Assembly (NCBI GenBank): GCA_021810245.1
Contig: JAJZJF010000007.1
Span: forward strand, 1-47,128
Length of the DNA: 47,128 nt
DNA from: a bacterium
Lineage (GTDB): Bacteria; Elusimicrobiota; Elusimicrobia; UBA1565; UBA9628
Direction of reading: 5' to 3'
The notes below the pieces were generated by a model. That model was not told the origin of the DNA and made no database searches. It was given only the letters and a program-made list of their open reading frames with translations. A program made the translations under genes and the position numbers. Below, piece by piece: positions 1-9,137 of this stretch. Each line of letters starts with the position of its first letter. Position 1 is the first letter of the stretch.

Positions 1-1601
1 TTTTGCATTCCGTTCATCGCGGGCGGAGTTTGGTAATTGACTTGATAAAGGTTATCCTTGATTTTTTCGGCGCTCCATGGGCTTAAATCTCCCAATGGAG
101 ACCTGGGAACTCCCAAGGCTTGGGAAATGGTTTTTCCGCTTGAAGGTATCGGCCAGTTTTGGACCATCTCAATGGCGGAATCTTTAAAAGCTTTCTCCTG
201 TTCCGGAGGAAGAGAAGATTGAGCCGCCGGCGGAGCCGGCTTGGGCATCGAAAGTCCCAAAGCCGATCGGGAAGAAGAAAGAGGCCGCGAAGGCGCGGCT
301 GGTTTTGGTTTGGAAAACTCAAGGCCAGGAATCAAACCTAAGACGTAAGCCAAGGCAAACAAAGCCCCGCCCAAAACGATCAGAATAAAAAGCCAAGATC
401 CTTTTTTAGATTTCTTTGGCGCTTTGGCCGGGGCCACTTCGGGCTCCGATGAAGACTCAAAAAGGGAAGAACTATCAGAAGCCCCCGTTTCGGCCTGGGG
501 CTCTGTCGCGGCTCCCATTGAAATAGGAGAGCCCAAGAGGCTGTCTCCCCCAAGACTGGCAGGCTGATTCGCATCTATTGCCGGAGATGGAGAAGAAGAT
601 AAATTTGGATCGGGAACATTTCCAGTCGGCAAAATAAAGTCTGGAGCTGGATCGCTCGGCAACGGCGAAGTTGCCTCTCCCATCGAAACCATTGGGGAAG
701 CCCCTGGCATCGAAGACGGAGGAGCGAACGGAGAGGGAGGAAAACCCATATTTCCGGCTGAAGGTTCCACCGCAGCTACCGGCGAAACAGATTGAGGCAT
801 TGTGGAATCCAGGGAAGCGGCGGGAACAGATTCTTGCTTAAGCTTAACTTCCGAAATTTCATCTTTGAGCCCGTTAATCATGGCTCGCAACTCATCCAAA
901 GACGCACTTAAAACGGAGCTTTGAGAGTTTCCATTGACTTTTTCCGCTAACTCCTGGAAACGGGTGTTAAGATCGGCAATTTGAGCCGACAAATTTTGAC
1001 TTTCTTGACCGGCTTGAGAAAGCATCTCAAGTTTTTGGCTCAACTCTTCCATCAAACGCTTTTGCGAACGAGTCGCCTCTTCTAGCGGCGCCCATTGAGC
1101 GCGAGACTCGGCGGAAATTTGCTCGATATCGCCCTTTAAGGCCCCCAATGACGACAACGAGCTTTCCAGATTTTGTATCCGGCGGCTCCAATCCTCATTG
1201 TGCTGATTATTGCCATCGAATTTCGCGCGGAATTCATCCAACTCTCTTCGCGCCTCTTTAAAAGATTCCTGAAGCTGGTTAACGCTTTGCCCCAAAGCCC
1301 CCAATTTTTCATGGACAGCGCCTAATAAGCTCAATTCCTTAATTAAAAGAGCGTCGCCCCCAGGTTCTGGACTTAAAGTCGGTTGACTTTGCAAAACCGG
1401 AAGAGGCGATTTTGGCTTAGACAACGCCTGCTGAATGGGAGGCATTAAACTGGCCCTTTGCCAATCGCCAGCGTCAGTGCCTTGCCGACCCTCGGGGCAA
1501 ACCAAGGCATCGCCGGAAAAATCAGGGCGAGACAACAACTCTTCGATTGAAAAAGGGCCGATGACTTGATTATTTTGAAAAATCCAATATCGCTCGCTCA
1601 T
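1..1601 (-). CDS. GYF_2-like / coiled-coil / single-TM protein (3' part missing)
   Basis: This gene is absent from the ORF track because it has no stop inside the window. Reading from the ATG at 1601 (GAGG Shine-Dalgarno just upstream), the frame stays open to base 1, about 533 residues. Residues 1-50 carry a GYF_2/DUF4339-like motif (YWIFQNNQVIGPFSIEELL). About 82-255 are heptad-rich and predicted coiled coil. About 265-385 are Pro/Ser/Ala-rich linker. About 400-420 form one hydrophobic helix (WLFILIVLGGALFALAYVLG) preceded by a Lys-rich stretch. The rest is a further Pro/Ser-rich stretch and the beginning of a soluble domain. With no signal peptide, the N-terminal part is probably cytoplasmic and the C-terminal domain extracytoplasmic. 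It may be an envelope scaffold or adaptor; no catalytic motif is visible. The order of parts is seen directly; the function is unknown. Confidence 0.8.
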   Translation of the reverse strand, partial: MSERYWIFQNNQVIGPFSIEELLSRPDFSGDALVCPEGRQGTDAGDWQRASLMPPIQQALSKPKSPLPVLQSQPTLSPEPGGDALLIKELSLLGAVHEKLGALGQSVNQLQESFKEARRELDEFRAKFDGNNQHNEDWSRRIQNLESSLSSLGALKGDIEQISAESRAQWAPLEEATRSQKRLMEELSQKLEMLSQAGQESQNLSAQIADLNTRFQELAEKVNGNSQSSVLSASLDELRAMINGLKDEISEVKLKQESVPAASLDSTMPQSVSPVAAVEPSAGNMGFPPSPFAPPSSMPGASPMVSMGEATSPLPSDPAPDFILPTGNVPDPNLSSSPSPAIDANQPASLGGDSLLGSPISMGAATEPQAETGASDSSSLFESSSEPEVAPAKAPKKSKKGSWLFILIVLGGALFALAYVLGLIPGLEFSKPKPAAPSRPLSSSRSALGLSMPKPAPPAAQSSLPPEQEKAFKDSAIEMVQNWPIPSSGKTISQALGVPRSPLGDLSPWSAEKIKDNLYQVNYQTPPAMNGMQ

Positions 1602-1640
1602 AGGACCTCAAAGCCTCCCAAAGTTTGGCATCTCAGAAAA

Positions 1641-1668
1641 AGTATAACAACTCTAGCTCACAAATCAA
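1641..1668 (-). promoter_or_regulatory. Putative promoter of the GYF_2-like gene
   Basis: Read on the minus strand: TTGATT (-35), 16-nt spacer, TATACT (-10). It lies about 40 bp upstream of the gene start and overlaps the promoter of the divergent solute-binding protein gene. Sequence match only. Confidence 0.4.
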
Positions 1669-1695
1669 TGACAAATTTGTTACGCCCGCTATATT
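1668..1695 (+). promoter_or_regulatory. Putative promoter of the solute-binding protein gene
   Basis: ATGACA (-35), 16-nt spacer, TATATT (-10). Transcription would begin about 7 nt before the ATG at 1709, giving a nearly leaderless mRNA. No Shine-Dalgarno is visible before that ATG, which fits. Its -35 abuts the -35 of the divergent promoter. Confidence 0.4.
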
Positions 1696-1708
1696 CTATA
1701 CTTCTCTT

Positions 1709-3433
1709 ATGGGAAAAACATGGGGATTGTTTTTAATTTTACTCGCCCGCCCGGCTTTCTGCGCTCAAACCAAGACCTTCGTTCTTGCCCAGGTCGACGA
1801 AATCACAAGCCTTGATCCGGCTTATCCATATGACAATGCTAGTCAAAATATTATTTTTAACGTCTACGATACGCTTCTAGGGTTGGACCCAAAATCTCAC
1901 GGACGTCTTATCCCTAAAATCGCGACCGCGGTTCCCTCGCGCAAAAATGGCGGTATTTCCAAAAACGGCAGCATCTACCGATTTCATATTCGCGAGAATA
2001 TCCGCTTTCAAGACGGACGGCTTTTATCTCCCGAGGATGTTCGCTATTCTCTGCTCCGTTTTATGCTCATGGACCGGCCCGGCGGCCCCTCGAGCCTTCT
2101 GCTAGAACCCATTTTAGGAATCAGCTCAACCCGCGAGACAGGAGTTTCTCTCAAATCCATTTTCGATGCCGCCCAAAAAGCCGTTCGCGTTGAAGGAAAC
2201 GATGTCGTCATTACGCTTAAGCGTCCCTTTGCTCCTTTCTTATCGATTATGGCTCGCTGGTCCTACATCCTTCCAAAAAGCTGGGCCGTTGAACATGGAG
2301 ACTGGGACGAAACATGGGCGTCTTTTCCCCATTTCAACAACCCCCAAGAAGACCGCAGCTATTTGCGCAATCATATGGACGGGAGCGGGCCATTTAAGCT
2401 CGCGCGGTGGGACCCAATCTCTAAATACGTGATTCTCGAGCGCAACGACAATTATTGGAGAAAGCCCGCCTCTCTATCTCGGGTGATTATCCGAACTATT
2501 CCGGAATTTTCAACCCAAAAACTAATGCTCAAAACCGGGGATGCCGACGCCATCAGCGTGTCTCCTGTTTTCTTAAGCGAGGTCTCTAGTCTCCCAAACG
2601 TAAAAATCATTCCCCACCTTCCGCGCTTAACCACCGATCCGGTATTTTTCTTTACTTTCCGCGTCAATCCAATGGCGAATCGAGATATCGGCTCGGGCCG
2701 CTTGGGAGAAAATGGGATACCGCCGGATTTTTTCTCCGATCGCGATGTCCGCCTCGGCATGAGTTACGCCTTTGACGCCCAGATCTTTGTCCGCGACGCG
2801 CTCAAGGGCGAAGGAGTCAGAGCTAAAAGCGTGGTTCCCCCCGCGCTTTTACAGACAAGCGCCCATTTCCCTTACCGATCTTATAATCCCCAAAAAGCGA
2901 TCTCGCATTTTAAGCGGGCTTTTAACGGAGAGCTTTGGAAGAAAGGATTTCATTTCACCCTCACCTATAACGTCGGCTCTGAAAACCGCATGGCGGCGGC
3001 TCTTATCCTTAAGAAAAGCGTGGAATCTCTCAATCCAAAATTTCACATCGACATTCGCGGCCTTGACTGGCCCTCTTTCTTGGATAAAAGCGAAAAACAT
3101 TTAATGCCGATTTTTATGCGCGGCTGGTACGCCGATTATCCAAACGCCTATAATTTCTTCTACGCGTTTTTTGACTCAAACGGCCGATATCCTCTCGAAC
3201 AGCGATATCAAGACCCTCAGATGGATCGCCTCCTCGAAAAATTTGCCTCGGCCCATAATCGTCAGCGACAAAAGGAATTAGAGGAAAAAATTCTCAAACT
3301 CGCCAACTATGACGCGCCCAATATCCCGGTCGCGCACCCAACGGACATTTACGCTCTGAGAAGCGATGTCAAAGTCTTTTATGACAACCCTATTGCCTTG
3401 GGACTCGATTATTATTATATAAGGAAGAGATGA
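1709..3433 (+). CDS. ABC transporter substrate-binding protein, family 5 (peptide/oligopeptide type)
   Basis: A 574-residue extracytoplasmic solute receptor of the DppA/OppA class (SBP_bac_5). The ORF track starts 28 codons earlier at a TTG. The ATG at 1709 is preferred because it opens directly into a signal peptide (MGKTWGLFLILLARPAFCA) followed by the mature start. The family signature is clear: a VDEITSLDPAYPYDN-like opening, then a long domain with IYRFHIRENIRFQDG and SPEDVRYSL. Length is normal for the family. No permease or ATPase gene is adjacent, so it is an orphan receptor or works with components encoded elsewhere. The stop overlaps the nth start (ATGA). Substrate is probably a peptide, but this family also binds nickel, haem and sugars. 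Confidence 0.88.
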   Translation: MGKTWGLFLILLARPAFCAQTKTFVLAQVDEITSLDPAYPYDNASQNIIFNVYDTLLGLDPKSHGRLIPKIATAVPSRKNGGISKNGSIYRFHIRENIRFQDGRLLSPEDVRYSLLRFMLMDRPGGPSSLLLEPILGISSTRETGVSLKSIFDAAQKAVRVEGNDVVITLKRPFAPFLSIMARWSYILPKSWAVEHGDWDETWASFPHFNNPQEDRSYLRNHMDGSGPFKLARWDPISKYVILERNDNYWRKPASLSRVIIRTIPEFSTQKLMLKTGDADAISVSPVFLSEVSSLPNVKIIPHLPRLTTDPVFFFTFRVNPMANRDIGSGRLGENGIPPDFFSDRDVRLGMSYAFDAQIFVRDALKGEGVRAKSVVPPALLQTSAHFPYRSYNPQKAISHFKRAFNGELWKKGFHFTLTYNVGSENRMAAALILKKSVESLNPKFHIDIRGLDWPSFLDKSEKHLMPIFMRGWYADYPNAYNFFYAFFDSNGRYPLEQRYQDPQMDRLLEKFASAHNRQRQKELEEKILKLANYDAPNIPVAHPTDIYALRSDVKVFYDNPIALGLDYYYIRKR

Positions 3434-4077
3434 AGGCCCTAGAGCGCGTCAACCGGGCTCAAAAGATAATCAGGGGGCTTAAAACCCTTTATCCGGACGC
3501 CCACTGCGAACTTAATTTTCGCTCCCCCTGGGAACTCGCCGTCGCTACGATTCTGTCGGCCCAATGCACGGACAAAAGAGTCAATTCCATCACTCCCGCT
3601 CTTTTTAAAAGATATCCCACGATTGAAGACTACGCCAGAGCCGATATTCATGAACTTGAGTCCTTGATTCGCTCAACCGGCTTTTTCCGCTCAAAGGCTT
3701 TATCCATTCAACAATCGGCGAGGACCCTTCTCAAGGATTTTAACGGTCAAATTCCAAAAACTATCCACGAATTAACTCAATTACGCGGCGTGGCCAGAAA
3801 AACGGCCAACGTCATTCTAGGAACGGCTTTTGGCCTCGCGGAAGGAATCGTTGTTGACACTCATGTCAAACGGGTGTCTTTCCGACTAGGGTTGACCCAA
3901 AAAACCAACCCCGTTCCCATTGAAAGAGATCTGATGTCCCTTATTCCAAAGGAAGAATGGATTTTTTTCGGACACGCTCTGGTCAGGCACGGAAGACAAG
4001 TCTGCGCGGCGCGAAAACCCCGATGCGCATCATGCCTATTGAAGACTCTTTGCCCCTATGGGATTAAAAACTCATGA
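3430..4077 (+). CDS. nth: Endonuclease III (DNA glycosylase/AP lyase)
   Basis: A 215-residue base-excision-repair enzyme that removes oxidised pyrimidines and nicks the abasic site. Visible elements are the HhH motif (LTQLRGVARKTANVILG) with the catalytic Lys, the conserved Asp of VDTHVKRVSFRLG, and a C-terminal [4Fe-4S] loop with Cys spacing C-x6-C-x2-C-x5-C (CAARKPRCASCLLKTLC). Length is typical. It starts inside the stop of the solute-binding protein gene, so the two are probably co-transcribed, although their functions are unrelated. Confidence 0.97.
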   Translation: MKALERVNRAQKIIRGLKTLYPDAHCELNFRSPWELAVATILSAQCTDKRVNSITPALFKRYPTIEDYARADIHELESLIRSTGFFRSKALSIQQSARTLLKDFNGQIPKTIHELTQLRGVARKTANVILGTAFGLAEGIVVDTHVKRVSFRLGLTQKTNPVPIERDLMSLIPKEEWIFFGHALVRHGRQVCAARKPRCASCLLKTLCPYGIKNS

Positions 4078-4146
4078 ACCCCGCTTTTTACCGTTTTTTT
4101 ACCATTCTGTCACAAATTCGATACAAACAAGGAGAATCATAATCTT

Positions 4147-5256
4147 ATGGCAGACAAAGAACTGACTTTAAACCAACTTTTATCGGAAGCGATCGCGGTG
4201 GGCGGAAGCGATCTTCATTTAGTCCACGGCTCATCTCCCATGGTCCGGGTTTCGGGCGAAATAGCGGCGTTGAAACACCCCGCCTTAAGCTCGGATGAAA
4301 TCATGACCTTGCTAAAACCATTTATCGACCAAAATGAGATGGACGCCTTTAAACGAGAGCTTCACCTCCATTTTTCAAGGAGTATCGACTCTTTGGGTAG
4401 ATTTCGTTTCTCCCTTTACTACGCGCTGGGAACGGTGGGGGCAACCATACGAATCATCACCAGCAAAATTTATCCATTAGCGACGCTAGGGCTTCCCCCC
4501 ATTGTCGGCAATTTGATCACCAGAAAAACAGGCATTATCCTAGTCACTGGGCCCACCGGAAGCGGGAAAAGCACGACCATGGCGGCAATGCTTGAACATC
4601 TTAACCAAAGCGGAAGGCCGCAAAAAATAATCACCATTGAAGACCCCATCGAGACTATTTTTAAACCCGCTCGCTGCATTTTCGTTCAAAGGGAAGTGGG
4701 CACCGATACCCCTTCATTTGAAACGGGAACGTTAGACGCGCTAAGGCAAGACCCCGATATTCTGTGCATCGGAGAATTAAGAGACTCAAAATCCATCCAG
4801 GCCGCGATGCTGGCTGCCGAAACCGGGCACTTGGTCATCACGACCCTGCATACCCGCGACGCGTCCAAAACGGCCCAAAGAATCATCTCTTCTTTTCCGG
4901 AAGCCGACCAACAAGCCTTAAGCGAACAATTCGCTTCCACCATTGAAGCCGTCATATCCCAGGAACTATTGCCAAGAGCCGATGGGAAAGGAATGGTGAT
5001 TGCGCCTGAAATTTTACTTGCCACCTCCGCTGTCCGACAACTCATCCGCGAACGCCGTTTGGAAGCTATTAACGATGCGATTCAATCAGGGGCCAGCGTC
5101 GGAATGGTTTCCAAAGACATGTGGTTAAAAAATCTCTTGCAGAAAAATATTATTTCCCGTGAAACCGCTCTCGGGGCGGCCCACAGCGCTGAAATGCTCG
5201 ATGAAAAAAATAAGGCTGCGCAGCCCAAGGAAAATGTATTTTTCCGGAAACTTTAG
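4147..5256 (+). CDS. pilT: PilT-like type IV pilus retraction ATPase
   Basis: A 369-residue hexameric secretion-superfamily ATPase, normally the motor that depolymerises type IV pili at the cytoplasmic membrane. The N-terminal PAS-like region begins with the family signature GGSDLHLVHGSSPMVRVSGEI. Walker A (GPTGSGKST) is near residue 135, the Asp box (TIEDPIE) near 160, Walker B (DPDILCIGELRD) near 202 and the His box (TGHLVITTLHT) near 226. AAGGAG lies upstream but is rather far from the ATG. No pilin or other pil gene is in the window, so PilT versus PilU cannot be decided. It is convergent with the next gene, with 3 bp between them. Confidence 0.9.
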   Translation: MADKELTLNQLLSEAIAVGGSDLHLVHGSSPMVRVSGEIAALKHPALSSDEIMTLLKPFIDQNEMDAFKRELHLHFSRSIDSLGRFRFSLYYALGTVGATIRIITSKIYPLATLGLPPIVGNLITRKTGIILVTGPTGSGKSTTMAAMLEHLNQSGRPQKIITIEDPIETIFKPARCIFVQREVGTDTPSFETGTLDALRQDPDILCIGELRDSKSIQAAMLAAETGHLVITTLHTRDASKTAQRIISSFPEADQQALSEQFASTIEAVISQELLPRADGKGMVIAPEILLATSAVRQLIRERRLEAINDAIQSGASVGMVSKDMWLKNLLQKNIISRETALGAAHSAEMLDEKNKAAQPKENVFFRKL

Positions 5257-5259
5257 GCC

Positions 5260-6105
5260 TTAGTGAATCCCTAGAGCCTGTCGCGTTTTTTGAGAGAAGG
5301 ACTCTAAGTCTTGAGCCCTATAAAAGGGAACTTCGCTTAAGCGCTTAATCCCGCCCCAAGCGATGAGTTTTTGGCCGTCCTCAAGAAAAATTCCCGGATA
5401 GATCTTGCCCGAGGCGACAACCAAGCGGCCTTGCGCCCGGTTGACGACCCCGTCAAAATCGGGGCCATAGAGCCGGATAAAATCTCTAAGCTCGGAAATA
5501 AAGGGGACTTGGTCAGAAACGCGGTAAAGCAAATAGGGATCACGCGAAAAAAGAACGGAGTCAAAAGCGGTTTTTTCCGCTTCTCCATGCATGAGCTTGC
5601 GCCCAATTCCCTCCGCGAATAATTTTTGCGCCTCAAGGACGCTGGAATTAAAATCACGCGCGAATTTAGCATCTTTAACGCCGTATTCCACCGCAAACAA
5701 GACGCGGTTGACCCGCGCGTAAAAAAGGCTGTCTTCCGTTTTAATCGGGAGATCTAAAGAGGCAATGGATAAGGCACGAATAAAATCTAAAGCAAGACTC
5801 GGAGAAAAATCGCCGTTCAAAGCATTTCTGCTAAACACAAACCGGGAATTGGGAGAGAATATGTAAGCAGCCAAGCGATTTTTTTTGACAGGTCCGATAA
5901 AAACCGGAATAAAGGTCGTTTCAGCCAAAAGCTTCCGCCCGATTTCCGTCTTGGAAATTTCTCTTTTGAGTCTTTCCAGATTGCGCGCTTCGGGCAACGA
6001 TAAATTCCTTTCGGAAAAACCCAAATCCGCGGGAGAAACCGCCGGTTGAGCAAATGAAAGACCGCCGCAAACGCCCAGAAAAAACCCCGCGAGAAGACCT
6101 TTCAA
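5260..6105 (-). CDS. Secreted protein of unknown function
   Basis: A 281-residue protein that I do not recognise. The start is a TTG inside the stop of the upstream reductase gene (TTGA overlap), and it opens straight into a signal peptide (MKGLLAGFFLGVCGGLSFAQ), which supports that start. The mature part is mixed alpha/beta without Cys pairs, metal motifs or repeats. It has a hydrophobic core segment (LALDFIRALSIASLDLP) and many aromatic residues. Translational coupling to the reductase suggests co-expression but gives no function. Confidence 0.75.
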   Translation of the reverse strand: MKGLLAGFFLGVCGGLSFAQPAVSPADLGFSERNLSLPEARNLERLKREISKTEIGRKLLAETTFIPVFIGPVKKNRLAAYIFSPNSRFVFSRNALNGDFSPSLALDFIRALSIASLDLPIKTEDSLFYARVNRVLFAVEYGVKDAKFARDFNSSVLEAQKLFAEGIGRKLMHGEAEKTAFDSVLFSRDPYLLYRVSDQVPFISELRDFIRLYGPDFDGVVNRAQGRLVVASGKIYPGIFLEDGQKLIAWGGIKRLSEVPFYRAQDLESFSQKTRQALGIH

Positions 6106-7517
6106 ATCGCCTTATCCACCGCCGCCAGATCAAGGGCGCTAAGCGCTTCTGATACGCGAGAAAACTTTTCGCGCGTCTTGCCTTTCTTTTTTCCCGCTTC
6201 CATTTCGATTTTATCGAGTTTTTGCCAATCGGAAAAAGAGACAAATCGGAGACGCTTTTGACGCAGAAAATCTTCTATCGAATCTGATTTATTTAAGGCG
6301 CCAATATCCCAGCCGAATTTTCCCGCCAAGGCGTCTTCCAGCGCCGCTTTGACTGTGGCGACCGAGTCGGCGCGGTTAGTGCCGATAAGCCCGCTAGGGC
6401 CTCTTTTAGCCCAGCCGACCACATATTCTCCCAAGCGCGGAATTTTAAAATCCGAAGAGAAAACGCGCCCTTCCCGATTCGGGATTTTCCCGGATTTTGG
6501 ATCAAATGGAACTTCTGGAATGGGGGTCCCCCGGTATCCGACTGAACGAAAAACAAGACCTACCGGCAAAGTTTCAAACTGCCCAGTCCCCAAAGCCTTG
6601 GCCTTTCCATTTTCGTCAGAGACCAGTCTGTTTTTCTCAATTTTGAGCGCTATGACCCTGCCGTTTGAGGCCTCCACTTGAACCGGAGAAACGCAAAAGC
6701 GAAGCCTGATTTTTCTGGGCTTTTTCCCCTCGCCCATCTTGGCTTGGGCTTGGACATAATCGACATTTTTTTTATTCTCGGGATCCAGATAATCGGTCTT
6801 TGAAACTTCATCTAAGCGGGCCTCTTCTTCCCGAATCACTAAATCCGCCGTCGTCAGGCTTCCGAGTTCTTTAATTTCCGCCGGAGAATACGCCGCTTGG
6901 GCTGGCCCACGGCGGCCCAAAAGATAAATCGTCTTAATGTTACTTTTTCTCAAGGCTTCAAGCGCGTATTCGGCGATATCGGTCTTGGCCAAAATTTCAG
7001 GGTCCTCGGCTAAGATTCTGGCGACATCGATTGCGACATTGCCGACTCCCACAATCGCCGCGCTTTCGCAGGATAAATCGAACGATTGATCTCGGTAATC
7101 GGGATGCCCATTATACCACCCCACAAAAGCGGTCGCGGAATGGCTTCCGGGCAAATCTTCCCCGGGAATTCCCATTTTCCGATCCGTTTCGGCTCCAACC
7201 GCATAGACGATTTGATGATAGCGCTCCTTGAGATCGGAAACCTGGATATCTTTCCCCAATTTGATATTCCCAAAAAAACGGAAGCCCGGCAACTGCGCGG
7301 TTTTTTCATAGACCGCGCTCACGGCCTTGATTTTCTGGTGATCCGGAGCGACGCCGCCGCGGACAAGACCGTAGGGGGTGGGCAAACGATCGAACATATC
7401 CACCTCAAGCGGAATCTCTTTTTGTTTAAGAAGGGCCTCGGCGGCATAAAAACCCGATGGACCGGAACCGATCACCGCCACACGCAAAGGATTTCGAGAA
7501 ATGCCGTTTTGTTTCAT
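6102..7517 (-). CDS. Ferredoxin/adrenodoxin-type NADP+ reductase (FprA-like)
   Basis: A 471-residue flavoprotein of the adrenodoxin reductase family, which transfers electrons between NADPH and ferredoxin via FAD. An N-terminal FAD Rossmann motif is present (VAVIGSGPSGFYAAEALL), then the family signature PTPYGLVRGGVAPDHQKIK, a second nucleotide motif (VGVGNVAIDVARIL), GRRGPAQAAYSPAEIKEL, and the C-terminal GWAKRGPSGLIGTNR. A strong Shine-Dalgarno (AAGGGGGG) precedes the ATG. The next gene overlaps its stop by 4 nt. The electron partner is unknown; the small 2Fe-2S ferredoxin at 13.5 kb is one candidate but is not linked to it. Confidence 0.9.
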   Translation of the reverse strand: MKQNGISRNPLRVAVIGSGPSGFYAAEALLKQKEIPLEVDMFDRLPTPYGLVRGGVAPDHQKIKAVSAVYEKTAQLPGFRFFGNIKLGKDIQVSDLKERYHQIVYAVGAETDRKMGIPGEDLPGSHSATAFVGWYNGHPDYRDQSFDLSCESAAIVGVGNVAIDVARILAEDPEILAKTDIAEYALEALRKSNIKTIYLLGRRGPAQAAYSPAEIKELGSLTTADLVIREEEARLDEVSKTDYLDPENKKNVDYVQAQAKMGEGKKPRKIRLRFCVSPVQVEASNGRVIALKIEKNRLVSDENGKAKALGTGQFETLPVGLVFRSVGYRGTPIPEVPFDPKSGKIPNREGRVFSSDFKIPRLGEYVVGWAKRGPSGLIGTNRADSVATVKAALEDALAGKFGWDIGALNKSDSIEDFLRQKRLRFVSFSDWQKLDKIEMEAGKKKGKTREKFSRVSEALSALDLAAVDKAI

Positions 7518-7577
7518 AACGCCCCCCTTTTAAGCCGTCTAATAAGTAAAATATTTAAAGTGGAGCGTAATCAAGCG

Positions 7578-9137
7578 ATGAGCGATTTACCCGTCGAGAC
7601 CCTGCCGGAGCTTCTCAGGCAAAGAGCCAAAGAGGCCCCGGACAAACCTTTTCTTTTCTTCAAAGACCAGGTTTGGACCCGAAAAGAGCTTGATCTCGCC
7701 TCGGATGCCATCGCCCGAAAGCTCGAAGACCTTCAAATCACAACCGGAGAGCGCGCGGCGTTGATTCTCCCCAATGGCCCGGAGTTTATCATCCATTTCT
7801 TTGGAATTTTAAAGGCGGGCGGCATCGCCGTTCCGGTGAATACCGCTCTCAAGGAAGAAGAAATTTCGTTTATCCTCAAAGACTCCGGCGCTTCCGTTTT
7901 ATTAATCGGGTCCGAGCATAAGGCTTCAGGCAACCCCTTTAAACACATTCCAACTCTCAAGACAGTTTTAAGCATTCCCATTGGAGAAAAAAAGAGTTTT
8001 TGGCTGGACTTAGGCCCTGCCTTCCTCGCAAAAGCGTGCCGGAGATTCTCTGGGAATGGTTCCAACTCCCCGCTCCCCGATTCCGCGACGCTGATCTACA
8101 CCTCGGGAACGACCGGTTTTCCCAAGGGCGCGGAATTGACTCATCGCAATTATCTTTTTGACGTCGAAAAATTCGTCGCGGCGACCCAGATGAATGAATC
8201 AGACCGATTTTTGTGTTTCTTGCCGCTTTTCCATGTCAACGCTCAAGTGGTCACCCTTTTATCTCCGCTTTATTGCGGCGGGGCGATGGTCTTGATGGAC
8301 AAATTTTCGCCGAAAGAATTTTTTGAAACCCTCTCCGCGAAAAAAGCCACCGCCTTTAGCGGAGTTCCCTCGGTTTATTCCGTCCTACTGGGAATTCCGG
8401 AATCCGCCAACTATGATTTGTCGTCTCTTCGCTTTTGCATCTGCGGCGCCGCCCCGATGCCGGTCGAGGTTTTTGAGCGCTTTGAGAAAAAATTTAACGC
8501 TTATATCTTGGAAGGATACGGGCTTTCCGAAGGAACCTGCGTGTCCTCGATCAACCCGCCGCCGCCCCAGAAAAGAAAAATCGGCTCTATCGGACTTCCT
8601 CTTAAGCATCAGGAAATGAAAATTTTAGACGCCAATGACCGTCAACTCCCACGCGGAGAGACTGGAGAAATCGCCGTCAAGGGCGAGAATGTCATGAAAG
8701 GTTATTGGAATAATCCCGAGGCGACACTCAAGACCATCAGAAACGGCTGGCTTTACACCGGAGATATGGGATATCAGGACCAAGACGGGTTTTTCTTTAT
8801 CGTCGGACGCTCTAAAGAGATGATTATCCGCGGCGGAGAAAATATTTATCCCAAGGAAGTCGAAGAAGCCCTCTATCGCCATCCTGCGATCCTTGAGGCC
8901 GCCGTCATCGGTCTTCCCAACGAGCGTTGGGGAGAAGAAGTCGCGGCCTTTGTCGTTTTAAAAGAAGGCCAGGGTTTGAGCGCCAAGGATATCCGCGAAT
9001 TTATTAAAGATAAAATCGCCGATTATAAAATTCCACGCAGAATCGAGATCGTCCTTGCGCTTCCCAAAACGGCGACTGGAAAGATCCAAAAGCTAAAACT
9101 CAGAGCCGAAATAATGTCCCGGGAGAGACTCAAATAA
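7578..9137 (+). CDS. Acyl-CoA synthetase / AMP-dependent ligase
   Basis: A 519-residue ANL-superfamily enzyme that activates a carboxylic acid with ATP and joins it to CoA; a fatty acid is the likely substrate. The ORF track extends 164 codons upstream, antisense to the reductase gene. The ATG at 7578 is chosen because homology begins there (LRQRAKEAPDKPFLFF) and GGAG lies upstream. Motifs are A3 (YTSGTTGFPKGAELTH, near residue 175), A5 (YGLSEGT), A7 (YTGDMG), A8 (GRSKEMIIRGGENIYPKEVE) and A10 with the catalytic Lys (PKTATGKIQKLKLR, near residue 500). It appears complete. The downstream glpD-like gene starts in its stop codon, so the pair looks like one lipid/glycerol unit. Confidence 0.92.
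   Translation: MSDLPVETLPELLRQRAKEAPDKPFLFFKDQVWTRKELDLASDAIARKLEDLQITTGERAALILPNGPEFIIHFFGILKAGGIAVPVNTALKEEEISFILKDSGASVLLIGSEHKASGNPFKHIPTLKTVLSIPIGEKKSFWLDLGPAFLAKACRRFSGNGSNSPLPDSATLIYTSGTTGFPKGAELTHRNYLFDVEKFVAATQMNESDRFLCFLPLFHVNAQVVTLLSPLYCGGAMVLMDKFSPKEFFETLSAKKATAFSGVPSVYSVLLGIPESANYDLSSLRFCICGAAPMPVEVFERFEKKFNAYILEGYGLSEGTCVSSINPPPPQKRKIGSIGLPLKHQEMKILDANDRQLPRGETGEIAVKGENVMKGYWNNPEATLKTIRNGWLYTGDMGYQDQDGFFFIVGRSKEMIIRGGENIYPKEVEEALYRHPAILEAAVIGLPNERWGEEVAAFVVLKEGQGLSAKDIREFIKDKIADYKIPRRIEIVLALPKTATGKIQKLKLRAEIMSRERLK
9121..9136 (+). promoter_or_regulatory. Shine-Dalgarno and apparent ATA start of the glpD-like gene
   Basis: GGGAGA lies at 9121-9126. GGAG (9122-9125) is followed by 8 nt and then ATA (9134-9136), normal spacing for initiation. 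ATA overlaps the TAA of the acyl-CoA synthetase gene. No ATG, GTG or TTG occurs in this frame between here and 9203. Confidence 0.6.

Noticed and set aside
159-574. ORFs 159-341 (+), 83-322 (-) and 380-574 (-)
   Set aside because: All are shadows of the GYF_2-like gene, whose own frame runs uninterrupted on the minus strand.
4078-4146. Promoter upstream of the pilT-like gene
   Set aside because: TTTACC-16-GATACA is too weak to call; transcription could come from upstream.
7086-7577. N-terminal 164 codons of the track's acyl-CoA synthetase ORF
   Set aside because: They are antisense to the reductase gene, show no homology, and the ligase family begins at the ATG at 7578.
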